Notes: generated from the letters alone by a model not told the origin. Counted from the first letter of the stretch, positions 1-9,156 are shown. The stretch: 64,000 bases of DNA from Paenibacillus mendelii (GCF_024498075.1 NZ_JANHOF010000001.1:1364001-1428000), one strand, 5' to 3'. Numbers and translations are program-made.

Positions 1-20
1 ATGACACGTAATACTATTCG

Positions 21-494
21 CTAATGTTCACGATTCTCCTGCCGACTGTTCAAAACTTTTGTCAGCTTTTGCTGAAAACAGACGCGATCTTCACTGGTCA
101 TCGCTTTTGGACCTTTCGTCCTGCCCCCGCTTCGGCGGCGTTTCGCAAGCACATGTCTGCGTTCCATCAGGAAATCGATATTGTCGTCATCATACTGCTG
201 GCCTCGCGGCGATAAGGCAATCGCCCCTTTGGCCAGCACAACCGTAGCCAGTCCAAAATCCTGGGTTACGACGATATCTCCCTTAGATACATGATTCGAG
301 ATGTACAGATCCACAGACTGATCGCTTCGATCGACTTGAATCACCTGCACGCCATCCTCAGGCTCGAGATAATGATCATACGAGGCGACCATCAGGACCG
401 GGACGGACCATTTGCGGGCAGCTTCGATAATTTCGCGTTTTACCGGACAAGCATCAGCATCGACAACGATGGACCGCTGGTTCGATTTGATTAT
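21..494 (-). CDS. yqxD: YaiI/YqxD family (DUF188) protein, N-terminus affected by frameshift or rare start
   Basis: The body matches the YaiI/YqxD (DUF188) family, a PIN-like fold of unknown cellular role: an N-terminal VDADACPVKREI block, then a basic C-terminal tail (RRHVLAKRRRSGGRTKGPKA). The first in-frame ATG, at 392, falls after the VDADACP block, which is nearly invariant in the family. The open frame runs back to a TGA at 498-500 with no ATG, GTG or TTG between; only ATA (492-494) or ATC codons are available. An ATG at 496-498 reads MHNQIEP in another frame; removing one C from the run after AAT would give MHNKSNQRSIVVDADACP. So either a one-base indel has damaged the start or a rare AUN codon is used. 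In B. subtilis yqxD follows yqfL and precedes dnaG, matching this place. The stop is TAG at 21-23. Confidence 0.75.
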   Translation of the reverse strand: MIKSNQRSIVVDADACPVKREIIEAARKWSVPVLMVASYDHYLEPEDGVQVIQVDRSDQSVDLYISNHVSKGDIVVTQDFGLATVVLAKGAIALSPRGQQYDDDNIDFLMERRHVLAKRRRSGGRTKGPKAMTSEDRVCFQQKLTKVLNSRQENREH

Positions 495-644
495 GCATCA
501 CCGCATTTTCTGGTAAAGTACCGTACTATTATATACGGCATATGACGAAAAAATCCTGCTTGTCAAGGTCTAAATTCTAAAGTTTCTTTTAAAAATCAAG
601 GTTTGGCATGCCATGCCGGTATCCCGCTTGTTTGCTGATGTTTC

Positions 645-1466
645 TTAGCTTCTCCGCGTCACATACTCCATGATGAGACTGGCTGTCTCTTCGACGGCTT
701 TGTGGGAGACATCGATGACGACGCAGCCCAGCTTGTCCATAATTTCCCCTGCATAGGTAAGCTCCTGCTCAATACGGGAAGTCGTTGCATAGGATGCGCT
801 ATCGGGCAGTCCCAGCGCCTTCAGCCGTTCTTTGCGAATGACGTTCAAATAATGCACACCGATCGTAAGGCCGATGATTTTGTCCTTCCGCAGCTGGAAC
901 AGCTCGGCAGGTGGCTTCAACTCCGGCATCAGCGGCACATTCGCCACCTTGAACTTCTTATGGGCCAAATACATCGACAAAGGTGTTTTGGAGGTGCGGG
1001 ATACGCCGACAAGGACGATATCAGCTTTAAGTATCCCAGTCGTATCCCGCATATCATCGTATTTAACGGCAAATTCGACTGCCTCGACCTTACGGAAGTA
1101 ATCTTCATCCAGGGCATGGTTGAGCCCGGGCTCCTGCCGCGATTTGCGGCCGGTCTTCTCTTCGAGGCTCGAGACGAGGGAACCCAGCAAATCGATCGTG
1201 ACGACGCCCTTTTCCGCAGCTAAACGGGCTAAGCCGCTTCGAAGCTGCGGGAGAACAAGCGTATACAGGATGATCGCTCCCTGCTCCTTGGCCTGCTCGA
1301 CCACTCGCTCGAGCGCCGGCTCATCCTGAATGAAGGGCGCTCGGCGGATGTCGGCATGAATGGGATGGAACTGGGCGACTGCCGCCCTTACAACCAGCTC
1401 GCCGGTGTCCCCGGCAGAATCCGAAACGACATAAATGATCACGTCTGAATGTGCAGCGGCTGTCAT
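645..1466 (-). CDS. yqfL: PPDK / PEP synthase regulatory protein (bifunctional kinase-phosphorylase)
   Basis: A 273-residue member of the DUF299/PPSR family. These enzymes switch pyruvate phosphate dikinase or PEP synthase by ADP-dependent phosphorylation and Pi-dependent dephosphorylation of a threonine. The N-terminal IIYVVSDSAGDTGE segment (residues 10-23) and the P-loop-like GVSRTSKTP (154-162) are the family's nucleotide-binding hallmarks, and the length is normal. An AGGAGG sits just ahead of the ATG. It lies 78 bases after glyS; in B. subtilis the repressor gene ccpN sits between glyS and yqfL and is missing here. Which of PPDK or PEP synthase it targets cannot be told from this window. 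Confidence 0.93.
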   Translation of the reverse strand: MTAAAHSDVIIYVVSDSAGDTGELVVRAAVAQFHPIHADIRRAPFIQDEPALERVVEQAKEQGAIILYTLVLPQLRSGLARLAAEKGVVTIDLLGSLVSSLEEKTGRKSRQEPGLNHALDEDYFRKVEAVEFAVKYDDMRDTTGILKADIVLVGVSRTSKTPLSMYLAHKKFKVANVPLMPELKPPAELFQLRKDKIIGLTIGVHYLNVIRKERLKALGLPDSASYATTSRIEQELTYAGEIMDKLGCVVIDVSHKAVEETASLIMEYVTRRS

Positions 1467-1544
1467 TGGCTCATCCTCCTGTTAGCTCAATAGAAGCTAG
1501 TCTTCTTGTACATCACGCGGCAATACCCATTACGAAGCCTAAGC

Positions 1545-3626
1545 CTACCACACCAATTTGGACAAATCAGCCAGGCGCTCTACGGAATCGGCGATGGCAG
1601 CTAACGTTGCCAGCCTGTTCGCACGCAGCGCTTCATCTTCCGCCATGACCATAACATGGTCAAAGTAAGCATTGATCACGTCCTTGAGCTCGGACAGCTT
1701 CGCGATTGCGCCAGCTGCATCCCCAGCCGCTATTGCGGCATCGATAGCCGGGCCAACGGATTGCCAAGCAGCATAGAGCTCTCCCTCCGCTTGCTCCACG
1801 AACCGTGCTGGATCGACATGCTTCGAGGTCGCTTTCGCAGCCAGATTGCCGACACGCGTGAGCGCGTCTACGACCAGCTTGAAATCGTCACGGCGTTCGC
1901 CCGCAGCCGAAGCCGTCAAGGCAGCCGCCCGATTAACGGTCTGGCTCAAATCATTGTAGCCTGCAGCCATTACCGCATCGACCACGTCGTACCGGATTCC
2001 TTGCTCGGACAGGACATTCTTCACACGCAGCGAGAAAAACTCATACAGATCCTTACGTATTTGCGAGGCATCGCGTTTCAAAGTTCTTCCACTATGCACA
2101 TCGATTGCCAAGTCAAACAACACATCCAGCGGCAGTTTCATGCCATGGGCCAGAATGATCTGAACGATACCGGCCGCTTGACGGCGAAGCGCATAAGGAT
2201 CCTGAGATCCGGTCGGAATAATTCCGATCGAGAAGCAGCCGACGATGGTGTCGATTTTATCCGCTAAGCTGACGACGGCGCCGATCAGCGAGGCCGGTGC
2301 GCGGTCTCCCGCGAACCGAGGCTGGTAATGTTCATTGATCGCCTCTGCCACGGATGGGCGTTCTCCTGCTTTACGGGCGTAATCTTCACCCATAATGCCT
2401 TGAAGCTCTGGGAACTCGTATACCATCTGAGTAACAAGGTCGAATTTGCAAATCGCGGCGGCGCGGGCAATTGCGTCTCCTGTCTCAGAGTCCGTATCCA
2501 ACGCTTTAGCTAGCTTGCTTGCCGTAATTTGAATGCGGCGCACTTTGTCCGCCACCGTACCGAGCTCCTCATGGTATACGATGGTTTCCAGCTTCGCGAG
2601 CGCATCGGTTATGGCCAGCTTCTGGTCTTCCTGATAGAAAAATTTGGCATCCGACAGACGGGCACGAAGCACCTTCTCGTTACCTTTGGCTACCTGCTCG
2701 ATCGATGTCCGGTCACCGTTACGAACGGTTACGAAGAACGGAAGCAGCTTGCCTTTGTCGTCCAGCACCGGGAAATACCGCTGATGCTCCCGCATGGAGG
2801 TGATCAGCACCTCTTGGGGAATGTTCAAGAAGGACGGATCAAACGTGCCGAACAGCACGCTCGGATATTCGACAAGGAAAAGCACTTCCTCGAGCAAATC
2901 TTCCTTCACGGCAATATGCCAGCCCTTCTCAGCTGCAAGTCCATCGATCTGCTCGACGATCAAGCGCTCGCGCTCGGCGACATCAACGATTACATTCTGC
3001 TCGCGCAGGCGTTCCTCATATTGGGAAGGACTTGTAATTTCGGTTTCGGAACCGAGAAAACGATGTCCGCGTGTCATCTTGCCGCTTGCCACATCTGTAA
3101 TTTCGAGCGGAATGACATCATTCCCGAACAGCGCGACAAGCCAACGGATCGGCCGGACAAAACGCAGCTCGTGACTGCCCCAACGCATGTTCTTCGGGAA
3201 AGACATGGATGTGATCAGCGAGGTCAGACCTTCCGGCAGCACATCCATCGTTACCGTTCCGATACTGCTCTTGTTGGCATAGATATACTCCACGCCCCCG
3301 AGCTCCTTGAAATAGAACGACTCCGGCTCGACGCCTTGACTGCGCGCGAAGCCAAGAGCGGCTTTGCTCCAATTCCCCTGCTCATCGAGTGCGATTTTTC
3401 GCGATGGCCCCTTCACTTCCTCATTCAAATCGGTCTGCTTCTCTTCTACATCGCCGATGTGAAGCGCGATCCGGCGAGGCGTCGCGTAGGCTTTCACTTC
3501 ACCATGGGAAATACGGGCCGTCTCCAGCCATTTCACGGTCTTATCCTTCAACTGATTCATCGCACCGCGTACAAAACGGGCGGGAACCTCTTCCAATCCG
3601 ATTTCTAGCAGCAGATCCTTAGCCAT
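1545..3626 (-). CDS. glyS: Glycine--tRNA ligase beta subunit
   Basis: The beta chain of the bacterial alpha2-beta2 glycyl-tRNA synthetase, 693 residues, the usual length. It begins with the typical [18 protein letters not shown] and carries the central HD-like region and a C-terminal anticodon-binding (DALR-type) helical domain. It binds tRNA-Gly while GlyQ makes glycyl-adenylate. It overlaps the end of glyQ by 8 bases, so the two are translationally coupled and share the T-box upstream of glyQ. Nothing is missing. Confidence 0.98.
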   Translation of the reverse strand: MAKDLLLEIGLEEVPARFVRGAMNQLKDKTVKWLETARISHGEVKAYATPRRIALHIGDVEEKQTDLNEEVKGPSRKIALDEQGNWSKAALGFARSQGVEPESFYFKELGGVEYIYANKSSIGTVTMDVLPEGLTSLITSMSFPKNMRWGSHELRFVRPIRWLVALFGNDVIPLEITDVASGKMTRGHRFLGSETEITSPSQYEERLREQNVIVDVAERERLIVEQIDGLAAEKGWHIAVKEDLLEEVLFLVEYPSVLFGTFDPSFLNIPQEVLITSMREHQRYFPVLDDKGKLLPFFVTVRNGDRTSIEQVAKGNEKVLRARLSDAKFFYQEDQKLAITDALAKLETIVYHEELGTVADKVRRIQITASKLAKALDTDSETGDAIARAAAICKFDLVTQMVYEFPELQGIMGEDYARKAGERPSVAEAINEHYQPRFAGDRAPASLIGAVVSLADKIDTIVGCFSIGIIPTGSQDPYALRRQAAGIVQIILAHGMKLPLDVLFDLAIDVHSGRTLKRDASQIRKDLYEFFSLRVKNVLSEQGIRYDVVDAVMAAGYNDLSQTVNRAAALTASAAGERRDDFKLVVDALTRVGNLAAKATSKHVDPARFVEQAEGELYAAWQSVGPAIDAAIAAGDAAGAIAKLSELKDVINAYFDHVMVMAEDEALRANRLATLAAIADSVERLADLSKLVW

Positions 3627-4506
3627 TCGCGCTCACTCCTTTGTTCAGCAGTGGGAATCCAAGACGTTCACGTTCCTCCAAATACGTCGCCGCACAAGCG
3701 CGGGCCAGGTTACGGACACGCGTAATATAACCGGTTCTTTCCGTTACGCTGATTGCCCCGCGTGCATCCAGCAGGTTGAACGTATGGGAACACTTCAGCA
3801 CGTAGTCGTATGCAGGGAAGACGAGCTTGTTATCCATCGTCTTCTTCGCTTCCTCCTCGTACATGTTAAACAGGGAGAACAGCATCGCCGCATCCGATGT
3901 TTCAAATGTATATTTCGAATGCTCGAATTCCGGCTGCAGAAATACATCGCCGTACGTAACGCCATCGACCCATTCCAGATCAAACACATTTTCTTTATCT
4001 TGAATGTAGGAAGCAAGGCGCTCCATGCCATACGTAATTTCTACCGCTACCGGGCTGACGTCGATGCCGCCAACCTGTTGGAAGTAGGTGAACTGTGTAA
4101 TTTCCATGCCGTCGAGCCATACTTCCCAGCCAAGCCCCCACGCGCCGAGTGTCGGGGCTTCCCAGTTATCTTCGACAAATCGGATATCATGATGCTGCGG
4201 GTCCAGCCCCAGGCGCTTCAAGCTTTCCAGGTATAGTTCTTGAATGTTATCCGGTGAAGGCTTGAGAATGACTTGGAACTGATGGTGCTGGTACAACCGG
4301 TTCGGATTCTCCCCATAGCGGCCGTCAGCCGGGCGCCGGGATGGCTCGACATAAGCCACATTCCATGGCTCCGGACCGATCGTGCGGAGGAAAGTCATGG
4401 GATTCATCGTGCCTGCGCCCTTCTCGACATCGTAAGGCTGTACGAGAATGCAATTTTGTTCCGCCCAGAATTGCTGCAGCGTCAAAATCATGCCTTGAAA
4501 ATTCAT
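3619..4506 (-). CDS. glyQ: Glycine--tRNA ligase alpha subunit
   Basis: The catalytic alpha chain of glycyl-tRNA synthetase (class II), 295 residues. Family marks are [17 protein letters not shown] at the start, [13 protein letters not shown] (residues 24-36) and the class II core around FRxxE-like [16 protein letters not shown]. It forms glycyl-AMP from glycine and ATP and works with GlyS in the cytoplasm. An AGGAGA site precedes the ATG. The gene is first in a two-gene glyQS unit led by a Gly-specific T-box, so its transcription should rise when tRNA-Gly is uncharged. Confidence 0.98.
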   Translation of the reverse strand: MNFQGMILTLQQFWAEQNCILVQPYDVEKGAGTMNPMTFLRTIGPEPWNVAYVEPSRRPADGRYGENPNRLYQHHQFQVILKPSPDNIQELYLESLKRLGLDPQHHDIRFVEDNWEAPTLGAWGLGWEVWLDGMEITQFTYFQQVGGIDVSPVAVEITYGMERLASYIQDKENVFDLEWVDGVTYGDVFLQPEFEHSKYTFETSDAAMLFSLFNMYEEEAKKTMDNKLVFPAYDYVLKCSHTFNLLDARGAISVTERTGYITRVRNLARACAATYLEERERLGFPLLNKGVSANG

Positions 4507-4570
4507 GGTTCACGTCTCTCCTTTAACTGAATAGGTTCATTCATCCGTCTCACCAGAAGTCGGGCAGGCA

Positions 4571-4822
4571 ACAAAAAAAGCTCTCATCCCTACGTCTGCT
4601 GATACAGACATAGGGACGAGAGCGTATCTCCCGCGGTTCCACCCTACTTGGTTCCCGATCCGCCACCGCTAATGGGGCTGAGCGAAAAACCCACTTTCTG
4701 ACTGCTGAACTCCGGAGCGCCTTTCAACGATCAGTCCGTCCGGGCTTTCACTGTCCCCGGAATCGCTAATGACAAGACATCTTGATCATTTACTCTCTCC
4801 ATCATCATTCCTTATCTAATGT
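4571..4822 (-). promoter_or_regulatory. T-box riboswitch leader of glyQS (Gly-specific)
   Basis: Read on the minus strand, the leader holds the invariant T-box core AGGGTGGAACCGCGGG (complement of 4630-4645). It is followed by a perfect terminator hairpin (arms 4580-4599 and 4604-4623) and a run of seven T. A stem-I-like fold pairs GGAG with CTCC and TGATCA with TGATCG. The 3' side of its internal loop reads TTGAAAGGCG, placing a GGC glycine codon at 4719-4721 as the likely specifier. By family knowledge uncharged tRNA-Gly pairs with the specifier and the T-box bulge, favouring the antiterminator so that glyQS is transcribed. Confidence 0.95.
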
Positions 4823-4825
4823 TAT

Positions 4826-4854
4826 ATCATAGCGTTTTTCCAACTTCATGTCAA
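4826..4854 (-). promoter_or_regulatory. Sigma-A promoter of the glyQS T-box transcript
   Basis: On the minus strand TTGACA (4849-4854) and TATGAT (4826-4831) are separated by exactly 17 bases. The expected start is near 4819, just before the stem I sequence of the T-box. This is one of the clearest vegetative promoters in the window. Confidence 0.85.
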
Positions 4855-4905
4855 TGTTGTCCAACCACAGAGCTTCTCATTCATGAACGCTGCTTTTCCG
4901 TCACC

Positions 4906-5904
4906 TTACTTTTGTCCGGATAGATGGCTCCGCAGCGCCAGACTGGCCTTCACGGTCTGAATAATATCCGGAAGAAGAATGCAGGCTGGAGATTGTCCTC
5001 TGCATGCCGCTGCCCATGCTGCCAATTCACTTGTCAGGCTATCGGGATTGGTTCTGCCGAACGACTGCTTCCCATCCTTCGTAAAGACCTGTCCGTCCGT
5101 ATGGTCCTGCTGCACCCTGATCGCGCCATGCGTGCCGATAACTTCAATCTCATTCGCGGGATACGGGTAGGAAACGTTGAACAGAACATCGAACGATCCG
5201 AGCGTTCCACCGGATAATTTGCAGACAGCCTTCAGAACGTCTGCATGCGGACTTTCATGGTCGACCGTGTTCCCGGCAACCCCAAAGATATCGCCGATTT
5301 CCTGATCGGAAAGCCAGCGCAGCAGATCAAGGCAGTACCAAGCCAAGAAATGCTCGATCCCGCCTTCAGCCTTCTCGTAATACCAGCTCTTGGCTGGCCA
5401 AAATTTCAACATGCCGTGCTGATGCAGCATACGGATCGCTGTAGGTGCACCGATTTCGCCTTTTCGGATTCGTTCGCGAGCTTGGACGAAAGCCGGTTCA
5501 AATCGTGCGGTCAAGCCGGCGGATACGATGGTTGAAGAAGGCTTCTCAATCGATTCAAGCAGCTGCAGCCCTTCTGCATTGACGGCTGCGGGTTTCGAAG
5601 CAAACACGTGAATGCCGGCTTCAGCCAACCGTTTCACGATGCCTGGAATCGTTGATGGACGAGTCGTAATGCAGACCGCTTCGACTTGTTCCTTCTCCAG
5701 AAGCTCTTCCAGCTGCGCATATACCGGAATATTGAATTTCACCGAGAATTCAGAAGCCGAAAATCCTGAATTATTCACGATCTCATCGTCGCTGACGCCC
5801 AGTGTAGTACAACCTGCGACTTCCACGTCAGGGATGGATTGCAGGGCTGCAGTATACATCTGACTGAAGAAGAAGCTGTCTAGTCCAGCTATGCCTACCC
5901 TCAT
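4906..5904 (-). CDS. Gfo/Idh/MocA family oxidoreductase (second of cassette)
   Basis: 332 residues with an N-terminal NAD(P)-binding Rossmann fold (MRVGIAGLDSFFFSQMYTAA; the usual GxGxxG is altered to GIAGLDS) and a C-terminal alpha/beta substrate domain. The conserved EKP-type motif appears as FASKPAAVN (about residues 100-108). Members oxidise or reduce sugars, inositols or related polyols. The gene follows the epimerase gene by 4 bases, so the three genes 7844 to 4906 form one transcript. The altered dinucleotide loop and EKP motif (SKP for EKP) suggest a divergent substrate or cofactor. Its substrate cannot be assigned from sequence alone. Confidence 0.85.
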   Translation of the reverse strand: MRVGIAGLDSFFFSQMYTAALQSIPDVEVAGCTTLGVSDDEIVNNSGFSASEFSVKFNIPVYAQLEELLEKEQVEAVCITTRPSTIPGIVKRLAEAGIHVFASKPAAVNAEGLQLLESIEKPSSTIVSAGLTARFEPAFVQARERIRKGEIGAPTAIRMLHQHGMLKFWPAKSWYYEKAEGGIEHFLAWYCLDLLRWLSDQEIGDIFGVAGNTVDHESPHADVLKAVCKLSGGTLGSFDVLFNVSYPYPANEIEVIGTHGAIRVQQDHTDGQVFTKDGKQSFGRTNPDSLTSELAAWAAACRGQSPACILLPDIIQTVKASLALRSHLSGQK

Positions 5905-5908
5905 TGGT

Positions 5909-6748
5909 CTAACGCCCCCTAACTTGCTTGTTCGATCGAATCACTCGGGAAAAATGCTTAAGGGTGTACGCGACACCACTCTCCGTCAATGCAGCAAGAT
6001 CCGCCCCAGGAGGAGGCTCTATCTCCAAAGTATAAGGCAGATCCTCCACTTCCGGACAATACTTGGATAAAATATCGACGATCTGCGGAAAATCAACGTC
6101 CCCTTCTCCGATTCCACAGCCCTTCACTTTAATCCACTCCCCTTCGGTTAGCGGACGGACGGTCATATCTTTAATATGGGTCGATATGGTGTAGGGAGCC
6201 AATGTAAAGGCTGCGTCCAACGGATCTTCGGCAACCGAATAAGCATTGCCTGTATCCAGCTGCGCTCGCAGTGCCGGGTGATCCACCTGCCTAAACATTT
6301 GCACAAGGTCGCTCCCGCGATAATCGGCATGGTTTTCAACCGCCAGACGGACGCCGTATGGTTCCGCCGCTTCACATAGATTCCGCAGCGCGGAGCCCAT
6401 CCGGTCCAGCTGCTGCGCAAGCGGCGGATCCTGTCGCCAGCGGTGATGCGTCGAAGCCGTCGGAATCCGCGTCACCTTCAGCGGCATACAGATCGTCTCG
6501 ACGAGCCGGACGAACCGGTCTGTCGGCTGCTTATCGGCATGCTCAATGTAACGGTCGCCAAAACCAATTATTAATTCAATCCCCGAATCTTCGATAATGG
6601 CTTTCACCTCATCGAAATAAACCGGGTTCAGCAGCGGTTCCGTCCCGCATTGGAGCGCCATGATGCCCAGCTCCTGACAGCGGCGCAGCGCGCCGACAAT
6701 GTCATGATGGGGCAGACCCAACGAATGAATAACGATACCCAGACGCAT
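5909..6748 (-). CDS. Sugar phosphate isomerase/epimerase family protein (xylose isomerase-like TIM barrel)
   Basis: 279 residues with the layout of the AP-endonuclease-2/xylose isomerase-like TIM barrel: MRLGIVIHSLGLPH at the start, strand-end acidic and His residues such as LAVENHADYRG (about 155-165), QLDTGNAYSVAEDP (about 182-195) and STHIKDM. These match the metal-binding Glu-Asp-His-Glu set of inosose isomerases and ketose epimerases. It lies between two Gfo/Idh/MocA dehydrogenase genes with short gaps. By analogy the three enzymes may oxidise, epimerise and re-reduce a cyclitol or sugar; that is inference. Confidence 0.85.
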   Translation of the reverse strand: MRLGIVIHSLGLPHHDIVGALRRCQELGIMALQCGTEPLLNPVYFDEVKAIIEDSGIELIIGFGDRYIEHADKQPTDRFVRLVETICMPLKVTRIPTASTHHRWRQDPPLAQQLDRMGSALRNLCEAAEPYGVRLAVENHADYRGSDLVQMFRQVDHPALRAQLDTGNAYSVAEDPLDAAFTLAPYTISTHIKDMTVRPLTEGEWIKVKGCGIGEGDVDFPQIVDILSKYCPEVEDLPYTLEIEPPPGADLAALTESGVAYTLKHFSRVIRSNKQVRGR

Positions 6749-6761
6749 GATTAGCGCTCCT

Positions 6762-7844
6762 TCACGATTGGATTTGATACTTCAGAAGCTCGAACAACGG
6801 GTTATGCTCCTCCGCAAGCGGAAAATACACGATTTTCCGTTCCTGCGCCGATTGGTAGATACCGACAATGACCTCCAGTGCCGCCCGGCCTGATTGAGCC
6901 TGAAGCAGATGGGGCTTCCCTTCCTCCAAGCCTTGGATCAAATCCGTGATGACCCGTTCAATGGAGGAAATCGACTTAAACGGAATCTCGAAGCCCTCTA
7001 CTTCATCCCCCCGGTGAATACGCACGATTGGCTGGCCGTTGACGACATCATCACCATCGATTTCAATTCGTCCGGTCGTTCCGTGCAGCACGATCCGGTG
7101 GTAGCCGGCTGGTGATACAAGGCTGCCTAACGATTCGGCATCAGGGGCTGGATAAGGGGCATGAGATTTAGAGAATCCCCCAGTCGTCAACGTCGCTCGA
7201 ACACCATTATCGAAAGCAAACATGGCCAGGGAAGCGGCTTCATTCGGATGCCCGAAACGGAAGCTTCCACCCGAAGCATCAACCTGGCCAAGAACCCAAG
7301 AAACGGGGATATCGTTATTATAGAACCGCAGCAAATCTATGGAATGCGTGCCATCGACAAGTAAACTTGTCCACGGATGACCATAAGACTCCATCTGCGT
7401 CAGCTGCCCGATCTTCCCCTGCTCCAGCAGCTCCTTCGCTGCTGCGTACTGAGCGCCATATCTTCGTTGATGTCCGATAATTAACAGCACATTATTTTGC
7501 TGGCAGATCTCCGCCATCTCATTGGCTTCTGTCATCGTAAGGGCCATTGGTTTTTCGCAATAAATCGCTTTCGGTTGATAAGCCGCCAGCTCCATTGTTA
7601 TCAGATGATGCAGATGATGATGTGTGCAAACGCTGACGATGTCCGGCCGCACCTGCTCCATCATCTCCTTATAGTCGGTATAGACATGAGGGATGCCAAA
7701 TTGTTCCGAGAAGCTGTTCGCGGAATCCTGGTAAATATCCGCACAAGCCACTAAATCACATCGCCCTGTGTCTGCGTACCCGCGCGCATGCGCCCTGGCG
7801 ATGCCTCCGCAGCCAACGATGGCCGCCTTATACGTGATGCTCAT
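6762..7844 (-). CDS. Gfo/Idh/MocA family oxidoreductase (first of cassette)
   Basis: About 360 residues with a canonical Rossmann loop (AAIVGCGGIARAHARGY) and the EKP motif intact as IYCEKPMALTMTEANEMA, followed by the DGTHSIDLLRF segment holding the catalytic His/Asp region. It is an NAD(P)-dependent dehydrogenase of sugars or inositols. I chose the ATG at 7844 because GGTGGAG lies 8 bases ahead; an in-frame GTG nine bases earlier overlaps that site. It is the first gene of a three-gene unit set between recO and the glyQS T-box, a place where B. subtilis has no gene. Confidence 0.88.
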   Translation of the reverse strand: MSITYKAAIVGCGGIARAHARGYADTGRCDLVACADIYQDSANSFSEQFGIPHVYTDYKEMMEQVRPDIVSVCTHHHLHHLITMELAAYQPKAIYCEKPMALTMTEANEMAEICQQNNVLLIIGHQRRYGAQYAAAKELLEQGKIGQLTQMESYGHPWTSLLVDGTHSIDLLRFYNNDIPVSWVLGQVDASGGSFRFGHPNEAASLAMFAFDNGVRATLTTGGFSKSHAPYPAPDAESLGSLVSPAGYHRIVLHGTTGRIEIDGDDVVNGQPIVRIHRGDEVEGFEIPFKSISSIERVITDLIQGLEEGKPHLLQAQSGRAALEVIVGIYQSAQERKIVYFPLAEEHNPLFELLKYQIQS

Positions 7845-8087
7845 CGATATCACTCCACCCTTTTTAGTAAAATCCAGTAATTCATGGATTCAAGACTACT
7901 TCCCGGGGAATGCTTCTCTTCTCAATATGACTTGTTCTTGTGCCCGGAAACGTTACCTAAGCATGGACCTCCTCCCTTATATATAGTCGCAACACCTTCA
8001 CTATATCTGCTTGCATATGAATTTGGAGTGAATTTCCGTTCCAGGCTATCCCGCTCTGGAACATTGCCGATCATGATCCGCAGACAG
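7845..8087 (-). promoter_or_regulatory. Leader region of the Gfo/Idh/MocA cassette, with a near-palindrome and a 3-codon ORF
   Basis: No long gene is present. On the minus strand a strong GGGAGGAGG site is followed by ATG CTT AGG TAA (7953-7964), a three-codon frame. It overlaps a near-palindrome, GGAAACGTTACC on the plus strand (7946-7957), whose AACGTT centre resembles LacI-family operators. AT-rich sequence (7975-7985) lies upstream, but I could not fix a convincing -35/-10 pair. The operator reading is inference only. Confidence 0.35.
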
Positions 8088-8119
8088 CAAAAAGCCAAGC
8101 CCATTGTTAGGGCTTGGCT
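8088..8119 (-). terminator. Rho-independent terminator after recO
   Basis: On the minus strand AGCCAAGCCC, a seven-base loop and GGGCTTGGCT form a perfect 10-bp stem followed by five T. It lies 38 bases after the recO stop and ends the long rpsU-to-recO gene series. Confidence 0.85.
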
Positions 8120-8157
8120 GTCGGTCAGTTGGTCAGTCGATCGCGGGTCCGCGCGAA

Positions 8158-8934
8158 TTATTCAGGCTTCTCTCGTTCAATGAGTGGTGTTGAAGCGTAT
8201 TTATCCAGCTGATCCAAGAAAGCGCGTGATTTCAGCGGGAGCCCAATATGGGCGTCCATTAGCTGCCGCATGACCTGCTTCAGCTGTTTTTTCGTCTCGT
8301 CCTTCACCTGAATGCTGCCAAGTCGGCGCAAGTCCATCCTTCGGAATACGCGCAGCAGCTTCAGTGCCCCGTCGCTAAGCTCGAACGCCGACGGATCACG
8401 ATGCTTGCAGCGGCTGCACAGCACGCCACCCGATCTTGCGCTAAGCCACATCGAGCCTGCAGCGTTCTCGCACACCGTGCATGCATCAAATTCAGGAGCA
8501 TAGCCGGCGGTTTGCAGCATTTTTATTTCGTAGAGCTGAATCGTAATCTCGGGATCCTTGCCTTCTGATAAGGCCGTTAAGCACGCTTTCAGCTGTTCGA
8601 AAATATATCCGCTCGCTTCATCCTCGTGAAGTACCCGGTCGGTTAGCTCAGCCGCGTAGGAAGCATAGGCGACAAGCTCCAGCTGTTCACGCAAAACATG
8701 GTGAGATTCGATGATCTCACCATGTGTCAGTGTGCCTAATCCGCTATTCCGGAAAAAAATATATTCACCATGCGTAAACAGATGGGCCAGCGATCCGTGA
8801 CGGCTTTTTATTTTTTTAGCGCCGCGTATAATGATGCCCACTTTGCCATGCGTACTCGTAAGCAGGGTCACGATTTTATTGCCTTCCCCATAATCCATGC
8901 TCCGGATAATAATCCCTTCGACCCGGTATTGCAT
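8158..8934 (-). CDS. recO: DNA repair protein RecO
   Basis: 258 residues. RecO anneals single strands and loads RecA with RecR in gap and break repair. It shows the N-terminal OB fold (MQYRVEGIIIRSMDYGEGN, then TLLTSTHGKVGIIIRGAKK) and a zinc ribbon of the CxxC...CxxC type (CTVC and CSRC) near residues 165-190. I start at the ATG at 8934, with GGGGAG upstream; a longer frame begins 13 codons earlier but lacks a site. It sits in the conserved era-yqzL-recO order. Confidence 0.95.
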   Translation of the reverse strand: MQYRVEGIIIRSMDYGEGNKIVTLLTSTHGKVGIIIRGAKKIKSRHGSLAHLFTHGEYIFFRNSGLGTLTHGEIIESHHVLREQLELVAYASYAAELTDRVLHEDEASGYIFEQLKACLTALSEGKDPEITIQLYEIKMLQTAGYAPEFDACTVCENAAGSMWLSARSGGVLCSRCKHRDPSAFELSDGALKLLRVFRRMDLRRLGSIQVKDETKKQLKQVMRQLMDAHIGLPLKSRAFLDQLDKYASTPLIEREKPE

Positions 8935-8997
8935 CTCCAATCTCCCCTTACCCGCGGGAATGCCTGCCCGCACTTCCCTCCAGCTTGCACTCGCCGG

Positions 8998-9156
8998 TTA
9001 CAATGGAATGTCATCCCCGTCGGAGTCCGCCGTTCCAAGACTCTCATCCCCATCTTGCATCGTATCGGAAGCAGCCATTTGATCCATTTCCTTATACAGC
9101 AAGAAGGCATCCACATCCCCGGTCAGCGTAAAATACTTCCACGAAAAATCTCGCAC
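8998..9156 (-). CDS. yqzL: YqzL family small protein (GTG start)
   Basis: A 52-residue gene read directly from the minus strand: MRDFSWKYFTLTGDVDAFLL, then a YKEM-type stretch and an acidic tail rich in Asp and Gly. The first 24 or so residues match the YqzL family found between era and recO in Bacillales. It starts with GTG at 9154-9156, behind a weak AAGGGAT, and stops with TAA at 8998-9000. The acidic tail is longer than I expect for the family. Function is unknown. Confidence 0.85.
   Translation of the reverse strand: MRDFSWKYFTLTGDVDAFLLYKEMDQMAASDTMQDGDESLGTADSDGDDIPL

Noticed and set aside
541..575. Promoter for yqxD (TTGACA on the minus strand with a TATAAT farther on)
   Set aside because: The two hexamers are about 27 bases apart; at 17 bases the -10 would be a poor ATATGC.
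2529..3608. Plus-strand frame of 359 codons opposite glyS
   Set aside because: Antisense to a well-supported synthetase gene, with no recognisable motif or start site.
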